64,000 nucleotides of DNA from the NCBI RefSeq assembly GCF_002078875.1, contig NC_034415.1, forward strand, positions 21,467,225 to 21,531,224, in the 5' to 3' direction. This document shows positions 1 to 9,045 of this stretch, in pieces. A model generated the notes under the pieces. The model ran no database searches. It worked only from the letters and a program-made list of their open reading frames with translations, and was not told the origin of the DNA. The DNA is from Numida meleagris. Lineage: Eukaryota; Chordata; Aves; Galliformes; Numididae. The position numbers were made by a program, and so were the translations under genes. Each line of letters begins with the position of its first letter. Within the stretch, counting starts at the first letter, position 1.

Positions 1-2211
1 TTCCCTCTTTCTTCTAGGGGAAGAGAAAGAGAAGGAAATACAGATGACAGTTTTATGGTGAGATGCATCTTCAGTTGGAGAGCACTGAACATTTGATGCA
101 TGAGAATTAATCCACTTCCACTGTGCTCCTGCTTGCAAATCTGCAAGCAGATTGCTACTAAAGTACTAAGGCTGAAGATCTCTGAATGCAAAGAGTTTGG
201 TAATTCAAGTTGCAACTCCCAGAGTAACCTCCGCCTCTGCCCCTACTGGAGCATCACTACATCTGCCTCTCCCTCTGCAACCACAGGATGTATCCAGGAT
301 ATTCAGAGGAAGAAATGTTCTGTGACCAAAACATAGCAAAGGCCAAAAACTCAGGTCTGACTTCAGGAAACTGCACTGTGCCATAGGCTGCAGAGAACAG
401 CTCACAGCCTTACAGTCTGCAGCAAACTACACAGCAGTCTGGGATAATGCAGATGGTGGGCTAATGGGAAGGACTGGGGCTATGGAGCAGTCCATAGAAA
501 CCCTGATGGCAGCACTGCCACTTCCCATGGCCCTGGTGCATCTTGTCCTCTCTTTCTCATTTTTGGTATTTTCCCTTGTCTTCAGAGCCAGGGCAAAGCA
601 GAAACTATTCCATGCCTTAAAGATCTTTTCTTGAGACAGGAAGACTTGGACCACAAACATCCAGTGGTGGGAAGCAATCAGCATGCAGATGAAAGCTGCA
701 AGGGCAGCTCTGGCCACAGCCAAAAGAATGTCTTAGAGTTGCAGTCCTGGCCTGGGATGCAGAATCTTGACTGGTTTTGGACATCTCTCTGTGTCCCCCA
801 AACACCCACCAACTTCATTCCTAAGGATCCTTGCAACAACACCTTCTCTCAGGCTCTCTCTCTGAGGTCTGGTATGGGGATGAGATCACACACGCTGGCC
901 TGCTACCTTGTCATCTATTGCCTCAAAACTGCATGCTGCTGCTACCTCTGCCATGCAGCCAAATGGGTTCAAAAGTAATTGAGGAAGATGAAAAAAGCAA
1001 TAAAACAACAGATGGACATGTGGATAGTGTGGCAATATAAACATCACTAAGGCATTTTAGCTCAGTGATTTGCTGTTGACTCAGAACTATGACCACCTTT
1101 CAGGATCTGAGCATAAAAAGCTTTTAACTGGCCAAGAACAGAGCTTGGGCTTGTTGCTAGGAGCAGGCTGTGTGTGGTAGCTAGCAGAGAGGTCTTCGTT
1201 AATAGCCACGCTAATACCAGGGGAGCAGTCCATGCTCCCAGAGCTGGCAGGCTGAAGAAGGCAGCACCAATCAGGACCAGCAGCCAGGATTAGCATGGTT
1301 GGTTCAGTCACAGCTGCTGATAGAGGTCCTGCTGCTGTAGACTTACAGCTACAGCTCTGGTTTATATGTTTTAAGCTCAATTTTCATCTGCATTTTAAGT
1401 CCTATCAGTACCACAACAGAGCTCAGGGCAGACAGGCTCTAGCCCACTGCTCCCACCACAATAAGCAGTGCTGGCCTGAACAATTGGGTAGGTTCCCAAG
1501 CACTCCAGGGGATGCAGGACTGAGCAGTCTCCTTCCCCAGGGAGCCCTTGTGAGCCTTTGTCCTCCCAAGCAACACAAAACCCTACCCTGCACCATCTGC
1601 TAAATTTCACCAAGTTCTGCCCATCCCAGGAACAGCTCCTTTTCTGCAGCTTGCCGCCCTGCAGCCAAACCTCCCCTGTCCTTACACCCTTCGGGATGCC
1701 AGCTTGGTTGAGGATTAGCAGTTTTACAGCACAGACAAGGAGGCCTGGAGCTCTCCCAGACACCAGCTGCCTCTGGAGCACGAGATCCCATTCCTCAGCC
1801 TATTTTCTCTGTCCACCTGTTGTGCCTTACACCATTTGGTTTGCAAATCATATCTCTCAGGGACAGTCCCTCACTGCAGACAGAGTCCTGCTGCACATAG
1901 CACAGGTACAGAACCAGGAGAAGAATCAAGCACATTTTTATCTGAAAGTCTCCCAGGAAAGCCTGAATAATTGTATCTCCACTCATAAACAATCCACTTG
2001 CAAATGGAAGGAGCTGGTAGATATGGCGGAATCCTCCATACGCAAGCACAGAGCTAGTGAGATGGCTTTCCTAGGGATAAGTTATACACTCTCGACATGT
2101 TAGGTCACACAGGACTCCTAGCAGGCCCACCTCCACCCCCGCAGCTGCTCCATAAGCTTGTAAACCCCAGATTATCCTCTCTAATCCACCACAGGCTTGC
2201 GAGTGAATCAC
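1..2211 (-). other. POMGNT1: POMGNT1 intron after the first coding exon (partial, runs off the window)
   Basis: This stretch follows the splice donor of the POMGNT1 coding exon on the minus strand. I looked for the next POMGNT1 exon, which in the family encodes the transmembrane anchor and start of the stem, and did not find a convincing match; it probably lies beyond position 1. Open frames on both strands here are short, lack family resemblance and show no paired splice sites. No CR1 tail was recognised. Confidence 0.6.
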
Positions 2212-2322
2212 CTGGCACAGCTTCCTCAGCGCCCGCTGGTTCATGAGCTTGTATTTCCAGGCCAGGTACCAGCTCCGCTTCTTGTGGGGCTTGATGACGG
2301 GGTTGGGCTTCCACTCGTCCAT
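2212..2322 (-). CDS. POMGNT1: POMGNT1 first coding exon (N-terminal 37 codons, partial gene)
   Basis: This exon encodes the cytoplasmic N-terminus of protein O-linked-mannose beta-1,2-N-acetylglucosaminyltransferase 1, a type II Golgi enzyme that adds GlcNAc to O-mannose on alpha-dystroglycan. The 37 residues start [12 protein letters not shown] and include [13 protein letters not shown] and [10 protein letters not shown], which closely match the known vertebrate N-terminus. The exon ends CTGTGCCAG followed by the donor GTGATT, at the codon where the human exon also ends. The ATG at 2322 is chosen because homology begins there. The membrane anchor, stem and catalytic domain are outside the window. 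LURAP1 lies head-to-head about 0.9 kb away, as in human 1p34. Confidence 0.9.
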
Positions 2323-2928
2323 AGTCACAGAGGCCGCATGGGACGAGGGTCAGGATGCGCTGAGCTCCACTCGTGTGTCCATCGGGGCTGCCTGCCTAGG
2401 CAGGGTGGATACAGGGTGAGGTGCAGAGCCTCCCCTTCCACAGCCAGGGCCTGTCACCAGGGGTGGCTGTGAACGAGGGCACAACACGAAAGCTGCATGA
2501 AACCTCCCTCCCCGCCAGCCCCATGGGGACATAAGGCTTTGCTGGAAGACCCCATAAGGAGTGCAATGGGAAGCCCTCGATCCCAAGGCCCAGAGAGAAC
2601 CTCTGCCACAGCGCTGAGGAGGGGCTCTCCTGCTGGAAAGCCCACAGGTATGTGGCAGAACCTGGAGCGGGATCTGGGCTGGCAGGGCCTGGGGCCAGGA
2701 GGAGCTACGCAGCGGCTCTGCCCGGGTACCGCTGGGTACAAGGACCGTTGGCCCGGGTCGCCGTGGCCCTGTGGGAGGCCCAGACCTCCCCCACGCACCC
2801 AGAGGGAAGAGGAGGCCGGAGGAACGGGGAACGGGGAGCGCAGACCACAGGGGGCCATGGGGAGAACGTACGGGCGTACCGCAGAGCGCAGCGCGGCCCA
2901 GAGGCCGCGCTCCGGCCGCGCTACTCAC
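2323..2928 (-). other. POMGNT1: POMGNT1 5' UTR remainder and first intron
   Basis: Between the coding exon and the candidate noncoding first exon (donor at 2928) lies an intron of about 0.5 kb. The acceptor is uncertain. The best candidate on the minus strand is the CAG near 2399-2402, preceded by a C-rich tract, which would leave about 75 nt of leader in the coding exon. That leader holds two short upstream ORFs. Long open frames on both strands reflect high GC content and are not supported as genes. Confidence 0.45.
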
Positions 2929-3015
2929 GGTGAGTGCTGGCACGCGGTGAGCGGGGCTGAGCCGAGCCCGGCTGGGCGCCGCCGCAGCCCCTCAGCACCA
3001 ACGGGGCCGCGCCGC
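2929..3015 (-). other. POMGNT1: Candidate POMGNT1 noncoding first exon
   Basis: The minus strand has a consensus donor, CACC followed by GTGAGTAG, so an exon would end at 2929. It sits inside the CpG island, upstream of the POMGNT1 coding exon and facing LURAP1. The transcription start is not visible and the outer limit given is nominal. The assignment is inferred from the donor, the position, and the known noncoding first exon of mammalian POMGNT1. Confidence 0.4.
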
Positions 3016-3037
3016 TTCCGGCGCCGCAGAGACGCGA

Positions 3038-3202
3038 GGGGGCGTGGCCAACGGGAACTCCTCCTACCGCGCGCCGCTCTGCGCTGCCCGGAGGACTTCG
3101 CTGGTACGCGGGCAGGTGGCGGGGCGGGGCCGGGAGGGCGGTCGGTACAGGGGCGTGGCCAATGGAGGCGGGGGGCGTGGCCAAGAGCCAGGGGGCGTGG
3201 CC
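3038..3202 (+). promoter_or_regulatory. Four copies of a GGGGCGTGGCC GC-box motif
   Basis: GGGGCGTGGCC or GGGGGCGTGGCC occurs at about 3038, 3150, 3171 and 3191. The last three are spaced 20-21 bp apart, about two helical turns. A further GGGGCGGGGCC lies at 3121-3131. These match Sp1/KLF-type binding sites. The second copy runs directly into a CCAAT box (GGCCAATGG). The nearest downstream gene is LURAP1, with its ATG at 3261. Confidence 0.65.
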
Positions 3203-3260
3203 GGGGTGACAGCGCCACCGCCTCCGCCCCTCGCGGTGCCGCCGCCGCCGCCCCACCCGC

Positions 3261-3455
3261 ATGGAGGGCGGTGGGGATGCGCTGCCCGCGGACCTGCGGG
3301 AGTTGGCGGGCAAGGTGGGCCGCCGGCCGCCCGCCGGGCTGCTTCGGGGGCTCCGCGCCGAGCCCGCCCCCGCCCCGCCGTCCCCGCTGCCGGCTCCGGT
3401 TCGCGGCGGCCGCCCGCCGATCGCCGATCGCCTCCGTGCGCTCCGCTTGGAGCTG
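3261..3455 (+). CDS. LURAP1: LURAP1 exon 1 (residues 1-65)
   Basis: This is the first coding exon of leucine rich adaptor protein 1 (LRAP35a), a cytoplasmic adaptor reported to link MRCK kinase to myosin 18A and to promote canonical NF-kB signalling. The conserved family signature here is DLRELAGKVGRRPPAGLLRG (residues 11-30). A proline/alanine-rich linker follows, then the start of the leucine-rich helix (ADRLRALRLEL). The exon ends GAGCTG with donor GTGAGT, in phase 0, at the same codon as the mammalian gene. The ATG follows a GCC-repeat leader. Its -3 base is C and +4 is G, a middling context. The linker is GC-driven and poorly conserved relative to human. Confidence 0.9.
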
Positions 3456-5978
3456 GTGAGTGCCGGGGCCCGGAGCGTGCCAGGGCTGGGGGCACGGGGC
3501 TGTCCCGGGGCTCGCTGTGCCCCGGGGCAGCGGATCTCCGCTTTGCCGCTCGCCCCCGGGAGCCGCGGGGCGCTCCGTTCCCACGCACGGGCACCGAACG
3601 CGGCGTTTCCATAGGGAAACGGCCTCACTGCAGCTGCGGGAGCGCTGCCGCGGGACGATGGGGTGGGAGCCCGTCCTTGCCCGTTGGGTGTCCCCGTGTC
3701 GCCTCCATCCCCGCTTCCCGGCTGCACTCTGACCGCGGGAGGAAGGTGCGGATCTCGGGCTGCTGGGAGGAGGAGGAGGAGGGAGAGGAGGAGGAAGGCC
3801 GCCTGCCCCGCACCTTGAGGCCCTGACTTTAAATTATGGCCGAATGTTGGGGCTAAAATCCCATTAGGACTCGAAGTGTGGCACGGCACCGAACCCGGCT
3901 CCGCGCAATCCCGTTCCCGCAGCAGCACTTCGCCCCGCGTGGGCGGCGCGGGGAGGGGACAGCGCGTTCCCACTCGCTTTCCCTGACCCGGGGAGGATAT
4001 CGTGTCCCTGGGGGCAAATTCCTCTCTGCAGGAAGGAGGGAAGCGGGAATGGGGCGGGGGAATGGATCCTGCCCCCGTGCAGGGCAAAGAGCCTTTCGTG
4101 CCCTTGGGGACTGAGCGGCGATGGAGGGGATGGGCAGAGGTGTTGTGAAGATGGAAATCCCGACTCCAGCTTTGTCCCCGGACACTTTGGATCATTTTTC
4201 ACCTCATTACACAGAAGCTGGCAGTCTCCAAGGGAAATAAAATGCCAGTGGGTTTCTTGGGTAGAAAGCAGGGATAGGAGACGTGGCACCAGGAGGATGG
4301 GGTGGAACAGGGAAACTGAGGCACGGTGCGGTGCAGTGTGAGAGCAGGGAGCCCTGGTGGGTTGCCTTGGGAAAGATGCTGTGAAGGATGCATTGTGGGG
4401 AGGAAATGTGCAAATGACACTTTCCAGCAAAGGGAACCAGTGTTCCCATTGGCACCCAGCCCCTAACATCTGACCCCAGAGCCTTGCTCCTTCCCTGCCC
4501 TCTGGCAGCACTGCTGCATGTGCTGGGGAAAAATGGCACTGCTCAGGGCCTGGGGACAATGTCGGGAGGTCCCAGACTCCCTCCTTGCCAGGGCCAATGT
4601 TTTGGCGGAGCACGCGGAGAAGCCTGCAGAAGCAGTTTGTGAAATAACTTGCCTAGAAAGGAAGTTTCTGCAGCTCAGAGCTGGCTGCTGCCCCATTCTG
4701 GGCTGTCAGCAGCTCTCCCATCTCTTCTTTCTTTCAGTCCAGCCTGGTGGCTTTGGGGAGGGTCAAGGAGGTTTGTTTTCAGATCCCTGCAAGTGTCTGC
4801 CCGTTTTCTCTGCACCCTCTGACTCTGAGAGGCGTCCTGTGCCGAGACCTTGACAGAACTTTCCCAGGCTCCATCCTCCTCCCAGTGGCCTTGTCCTGGT
4901 GCCAGCTGTGAGATGGAGATGGAGCTCCCCAGAGACCTGTTGAAGGGATGCTGTGGTTTCCCATTGGGCTTGGCCAGAGGGATGCTCAGGGCTGCGTCCT
5001 GTGAGCTCCCAAAGCATGAGTGCTGCATGCATCTCAGGTTGTGTTTGGAGATATGGTGCCCACAGCAGCCAGCGGGCTGTCCCCTCATCTCCCCTCACCT
5101 GTACCTGTCCCACTGTGCATTTTTTTCTCTCTCCCCCCACTGCCCTTTTGTTCCCTTTCCTAGTGAAATATTTTCCTCCTGTGCAGGGGAAATCCAGTGG
5201 CTTTCGGCGGCGAGCATCATACAGACAGGAATGTCTTGGCACGCTGAGCTTTCCATTAGGAAAACAGATGTTTGTGCAGCAGCTGCGGTTCTGCAGAGAG
5301 CTTCCCCCAGCCTTGCAGTGCAAGAACTAGCTGTGCAGGGAGGGAATGGTGATGAGGACCCCAGCCCCTGTCCAAGATTGCTCCAGGATGGACTCAAGCA
5401 AAGGGCACGATGGGCAGGCACTTTGTGCCACCTTTGTTTTTCCTCACCTTCCAAAAAGGCCGGGAGCTCTGGGAGTGATTGGGGTCTCAGGCTCCAAAGC
5501 CTTCCGTGATGTTGCCACCAGGATCAGAACCCTCATTTGTCCTGTGGAGGAAAGTGAATGTATGGAGATCTTGAACCACTCAGGAAGTGCCCACACTACA
5601 GAGGTGGGACTGGTCCTTACCATGGGGGTTGTCCTACTGCATCCCTGCTCAATGCCACCAGGGTCTGGGAGTATCTGGGCTCAGATCTGGACCCAGTGCC
5701 TGCAACTATCCCCTTGTCCCTGTACCCGTGGGGGTGGCTATGGATGGGGATGGCTGTGTGAGTGCTTTAAGTCTCTGGTGGTGTTGCCTGCAAGTCTCAG
5801 ATAGGATTCCTGGAAGGGGACATGTGGTTCCAAGTAGGAACCTGGAGCTGGAGGTGGGCAGCACGTCCCCAGGTCCTTGCATTGCCCCTTCTTCATAGAG
5901 CTGAGACTTGGGGTTCTCCAGGGATGGATGGCACAGCACATCCGTCCTGCTGAGCCGTGCTCTCTGTCTCCCCACCAG
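3456..5978 (+). other. LURAP1: LURAP1 intron
   Basis: A 2.5-kb GT-AG intron runs from GTGAGTGCC at 3456 to a pyrimidine-rich acceptor, CTCCCCACCAG, ending at 5978. Its first 0.65 kb is still CpG island. The rest is ordinary unique sequence. Open frames here, including a 219-aa one at 4850-5509, have no recognisable homology. No repeat tail was found. Confidence 0.8.
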
Positions 5979-6620
5979 GCATACCTGCGTGCGGTGGACG
6001 TGAAGATCCTACAGCAGCTGGTGGCAGTCAACGAGGGCATCGAGGCAGTGAAATGGCTGCTGGAGGAGAAGAGCACGCTGACCAGCCGCTGCAGCAGCCT
6101 GGCCAGCAGCCAGTACAGCCTGGCAGGCAGCCAGACGGCCTCGCGGCGGGGCAGCTGGGACAGCCTGCAGGACCCCCCCGACAAGCTGGACAGCATCTCC
6201 ATCGGCAGCTACCTGGACACGCTGGCTGACGACATGGATGAGTATTCCCAAAATGCTGCCGAGCTCCCCAGAGCTCTGGCAAGGGCTGAGCAGGACTGGG
6301 GCAGGATGGACCCCGAAAGGGGTTTCACGAAGCAGGAGAAGGGCAGAGCGGAGCACGAGTGGCCCCACGCAGACCTCAGCCCGGACCGGAGCTGCCCAGA
6401 CCTGCAGCGCTTTGCTAAGGAGCCTCAGGTGGCCAATGGCTACTCAGGCAAAGAGCCCAAATCGGGGCCTGGGGAAAGGCTGGGGAAGGGGAACATGGGT
6501 GGGAAGGCTCGGAAAGCCGAGGCCAACTTGGAGAACTGCAAACTCAACAGCGAACTGCACCTGGAGTACGATCCCCACTGGCTCTGGCTGCAGTCTCAGG
6601 ACGATGTGACATTCTTGTAG
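5979..6620 (+). CDS. LURAP1: LURAP1 exon 2 (residues 66-278, stop at 6618-6620)
   Basis: The terminal coding exon joins exon 1 in phase 0, giving a 278-aa protein. Human LURAP1 is about 239 aa, so this avian form is somewhat longer. The strongly conserved block begins AYLRAVDVKILQQL and continues through GIEAVKWLLEEK, the leucine-rich helical segment. A Ser-rich stretch with SSQYSL and SRRGSWDSL follows, then DKLDSISIGSYLDTL. The central region (about 160-255) is polar and diverged. The C-terminus ends HWLWLQSQDDVTFL, and the final DDVTFL is the family's conserved terminus, compatible with PDZ-domain binding. No frameshift or internal stop is present, so the gene looks intact. Confidence 0.93.
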   Translation, partial: AYLRAVDVKILQQLVAVNEGIEAVKWLLEEKSTLTSRCSSLASSQYSLAGSQTASRRGSWDSLQDPPDKLDSISIGSYLDTLADDMDEYSQNAAELPRALARAEQDWGRMDPERGFTKQEKGRAEHEWPHADLSPDRSCPDLQRFAKEPQVANGYSGKEPKSGPGERLGKGNMGGKARKAEANLENCKLNSELHLEYDPHWLWLQSQDDVTFL

Positions 6621-7680
6621 CCCATGGCTCTGTGCTCCCCGCACCGCCCGCTCTGCTTCATTGGGCTCTGCTCAGGACTGTGGTGTGGTTGGGAATGGGA
6701 GCCACTCCTACACGTCCCATTTGGTGGCACCGCCATGTGCAGTGTGAGCTGTGGGGCAGGGCCATGGGCCGGGCATTCCAACTCAGCACTTCCATTGTCC
6801 TTTTCCAGGCAGTGCCCACCAAGGGCAGATGGGGTTGGGAGGAGCTGGGGCTTGGTCAGTGTTCAGTGCTGAAAGCCCTTCCTGGAGGTGAAGGTGTTTG
6901 AGATGCCTCTGTGAAGCCACTCAGTGGGACGTGGAGCTCCAGGTTCCCTAAATTTGTTTGAGGACTGTCCCACCACGTGACCAAGCCCTGTGTGGTGGGG
7001 TGGCCCAAGACACGTGGCTCCTCCGCTGATGTGGATCTGCAGCCTGGAGATGTCCTCTCTGCCCTGTGAGCCTTGGCTTCTCGCTGTGCCTTTGACTGCC
7101 TGGCCTCTATGCACTCAGCACCCCGGCTTGCAGAGCATGGCTTGCACTGAGCTGTATGCTTGCTTGGGCAGCATCTGCGCCCTTTTTGGGATGTTGCAGG
7201 GAAGGATACTGGCATTCCACAGCTTCAAGGAAGGGTTCTTCCATGCACACGGAGAACTGAATCCTGGCTCTGCCTTTCTTGGAGTGGTGCAAGTTGGTTC
7301 AGCACCCCCTGGAGCCAATGGGAAACCAACACCTTCCTGGAGTGGCTGCAGGGTGAGATCAACGTGGCCAGGAGGGCAGTTGGGTGCACCCTGGCTGCAC
7401 GTGCACTTCCCTGCATTGGTGGCCAAGAGCAGGACAGTGTCCAAATTATGGGAGGTGGCATCTGCTAAGGACTCAGGGGCATCCCAAGTCCAAACAGTCC
7501 CATCTGCCTGCCAGCAGCTCATGGCTTCATGCACGGCCACCAGAGCCACTGTGTCCCCAAGGCTTTGCTTCTAGCTCTGCATGAGAGTCCCCAGGGGGAC
7601 AGGGTAAGTCCTCCAGCGCTGCTAAAATTGCTGTCAGCAACAATAGCTGTGGCTTAATAAATGGTAACTTTTCTCCAAGG
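6621..7680 (+). other. LURAP1: LURAP1 3' UTR
   Basis: This is noncoding sequence from the stop codon to just past the AATAAA signal. It contains no repeat tails. Open frames here are short, and none has family resemblance. Confidence 0.7.
7656..7661 (+). terminator. LURAP1: Poly(A) signal AATAAA of LURAP1
   Basis: A canonical AATAAA is followed within 40 bases by a GT/T-rich stretch (GGTGCTTTGTTGGG), a typical cleavage and polyadenylation context. It is the first strong signal downstream of the LURAP1 stop, giving a 3' UTR of about 1.05 kb. Confidence 0.7.
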
Positions 7681-7789
7681 CCACACTGTCGGTGCTTTGT
7701 TGGGCCTGCAGGGGATTAGGGGCAGGAGGGAGCTGGAGCTGCTACCCCTGAGAACATCAGCCTGTCCAATGTGAGCACAAGCCACTGAT

Positions 7790-8076
7790 CCAGACTCTTT
7801 AGCAAGGTCTGTTGTGATAGGACAAGAGGAAGTGGTTTCAAACTAAAAGAAGGGAGATTTAGACTGGATATAAGGAAGAGGTTTTTTACAGTAAGGACAG
7901 AGAAGCACTGGCACAGGTTGCTCAGAGAGGTGGTGGGTGCCCCATCCCTGGAGACACTCAAGGTCAGGCTGGATTAGGCTCTGAGCACCTTGTCGAGCTG
8001 TAGGTCCCTGTTCATTGCAGGGAGTTGGACCAGGTGACCTTTAAGAGACCTATCCAACTCAAATGATCCTATGATA
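7790..8076 (+). mobile_element. CR1 LINE 3' fragment
   Basis: This is a good match to the CR1 3' region. It runs from AGCAAGGTCTGTTGTGATAG through GCACTGGCACAGGTTGCTCA to a degenerate ATGATCCTATGATA tail, in plus orientation. It is 5'-truncated, as nearly all CR1 copies are. Confidence 0.9.
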
Positions 8077-8242
8077 CATTGACCTTGGCATCTGCTCAAC
8101 CCTGAGCTCTTGAAGCCAGCAGTACTGGGCAGGGTTTCCCCATGTTCTTCTGGGTTTAGGTAAAAAATTAAACAAAAAGAGGAAAACCCTTAGAAGTAAA
8201 ATGTCCAGCCTCTTCTTCAGCCCAGCTTTTCTATCCCTATAG

Positions 8243-8408
8243 GCTGCCCAGAGAAGCTGTGGGTGCCCCATCCCTGGAGGTGCTCAAGGCCAGGCTGGAT
8301 GGGCCCCTGGGCAGTCTGGTCTCATGGAGGGAAACCAGCCCATGGCAGGGGGTTGGAACTGGATGGGTTTTAAGGTCCCTTCCAACCCAACCATTCTATG
8401 GTTCTATG
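8243..8408 (+). mobile_element. CR1 LINE 3' fragment
   Basis: The copy begins GCTGCCCAGAGAAGCTGTGG and includes TGGATGGGCCCCTGGGCAG. It ends CCATTCTATGGTTCTATG. It is a different subfamily from the neighbouring copy about 170 bp upstream. Confidence 0.9.
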
Positions 8409-9005
8409 CCCCCAGAATAGGACATCCCCTGAAATCCAGACCTTGGAGCTGGAACTGGGGAGATGAGAGCCATTGTGCCCCGGAGCTTCCGTGGGGAAAT
8501 GTGCTGGGGGATGTCTGTCTGCTGGTGGATGGTTTAGGGTTAGCAATGGATGCAGAGCTGCTGCCCTTGCTGTGTCATGGGACTGCTGAGCGCTGGGAGT
8601 GGGCAGGAAAACAAGCAGATAAAGCGGTGGAGCAGTGCCAGAAAACGCCCACTGCTGTTACAACAACACTGCCTGCCAATTCTTCCTCTTAGATATACAC
8701 AGAGATTAGGCCGTCTTAACGAGGCAGTAAAACACTTCAATAACTGGCAAGGGGAGCTATTGGAAAGTCCCCTGGGCTCTCCCCTCCCTGCATGCCCTAA
8801 AAGGGCCTGTCCCTGGAGTGCTGCAGCCATATAATAGCTTCTATCAAACCACCTTTTCCCAGGGAGGGGGAGAGCTCTGTGCCAGGTCCTATGTCCATGT
8901 TCTCGATCCCCGTGCTCGTACTCCCCTTTTGCTCCTCTGGGGGTTATGCACCAGATGTGCCACCTTCTTCTCTTCTGTGACCCATTGCTTAGGAAATGTC
9001 CCCCT

Positions 9006-9045
9006 GTGTCCCCGGGGACACCTCACTGTCACCCCAGGGGTGACA
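9006..9045. repeat. Two adjacent perfect palindromes
   Basis: GTGTCCCCGGGGACAC (9006-9021) is a perfect 16-bp palindrome. Five bases later, TGTCACCCCAGGGGTGACA (9027-9045) is a perfect 9+1+9 inverted repeat. The core TCCCCGGGGA fits the EBF-type consensus TCCCNNGGGA. Binding is not shown. Confidence 0.7.

Larger units (their letters stand above)
2700..4120. promoter_or_regulatory. CpG island / bidirectional promoter shared by POMGNT1 and LURAP1
   Basis: The sequence is very GC-rich and CpG-dense, in contrast to its flanks. It covers the interval between the divergent first exons and the start of the LURAP1 intron. There is no TATA box. It contains GC boxes, a CCAAT box at about 3159-3163 and a CTTCCGGC ETS-type site near 3015-3022, a combination typical of CpG-island bidirectional promoters. 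Promoter function is inferred from gene layout and motifs. Confidence 0.8.

Noticed and set aside
1795..2049. Hydrophobic minus-strand frame as POMGNT1 exon with the membrane anchor
   Set aside because: The hydrophobic stretch does not resemble the conserved POMGNT1 anchor and stem, and no well-placed acceptor in matching phase was found.
2350..4195. Several long overlapping open frames on both strands (up to 424 aa)
   Set aside because: They lie in the CpG island, where stop codons are rare. Composition is Arg/Pro/Gly/Ala-rich on both strands, and only the LURAP1 frame has homology.
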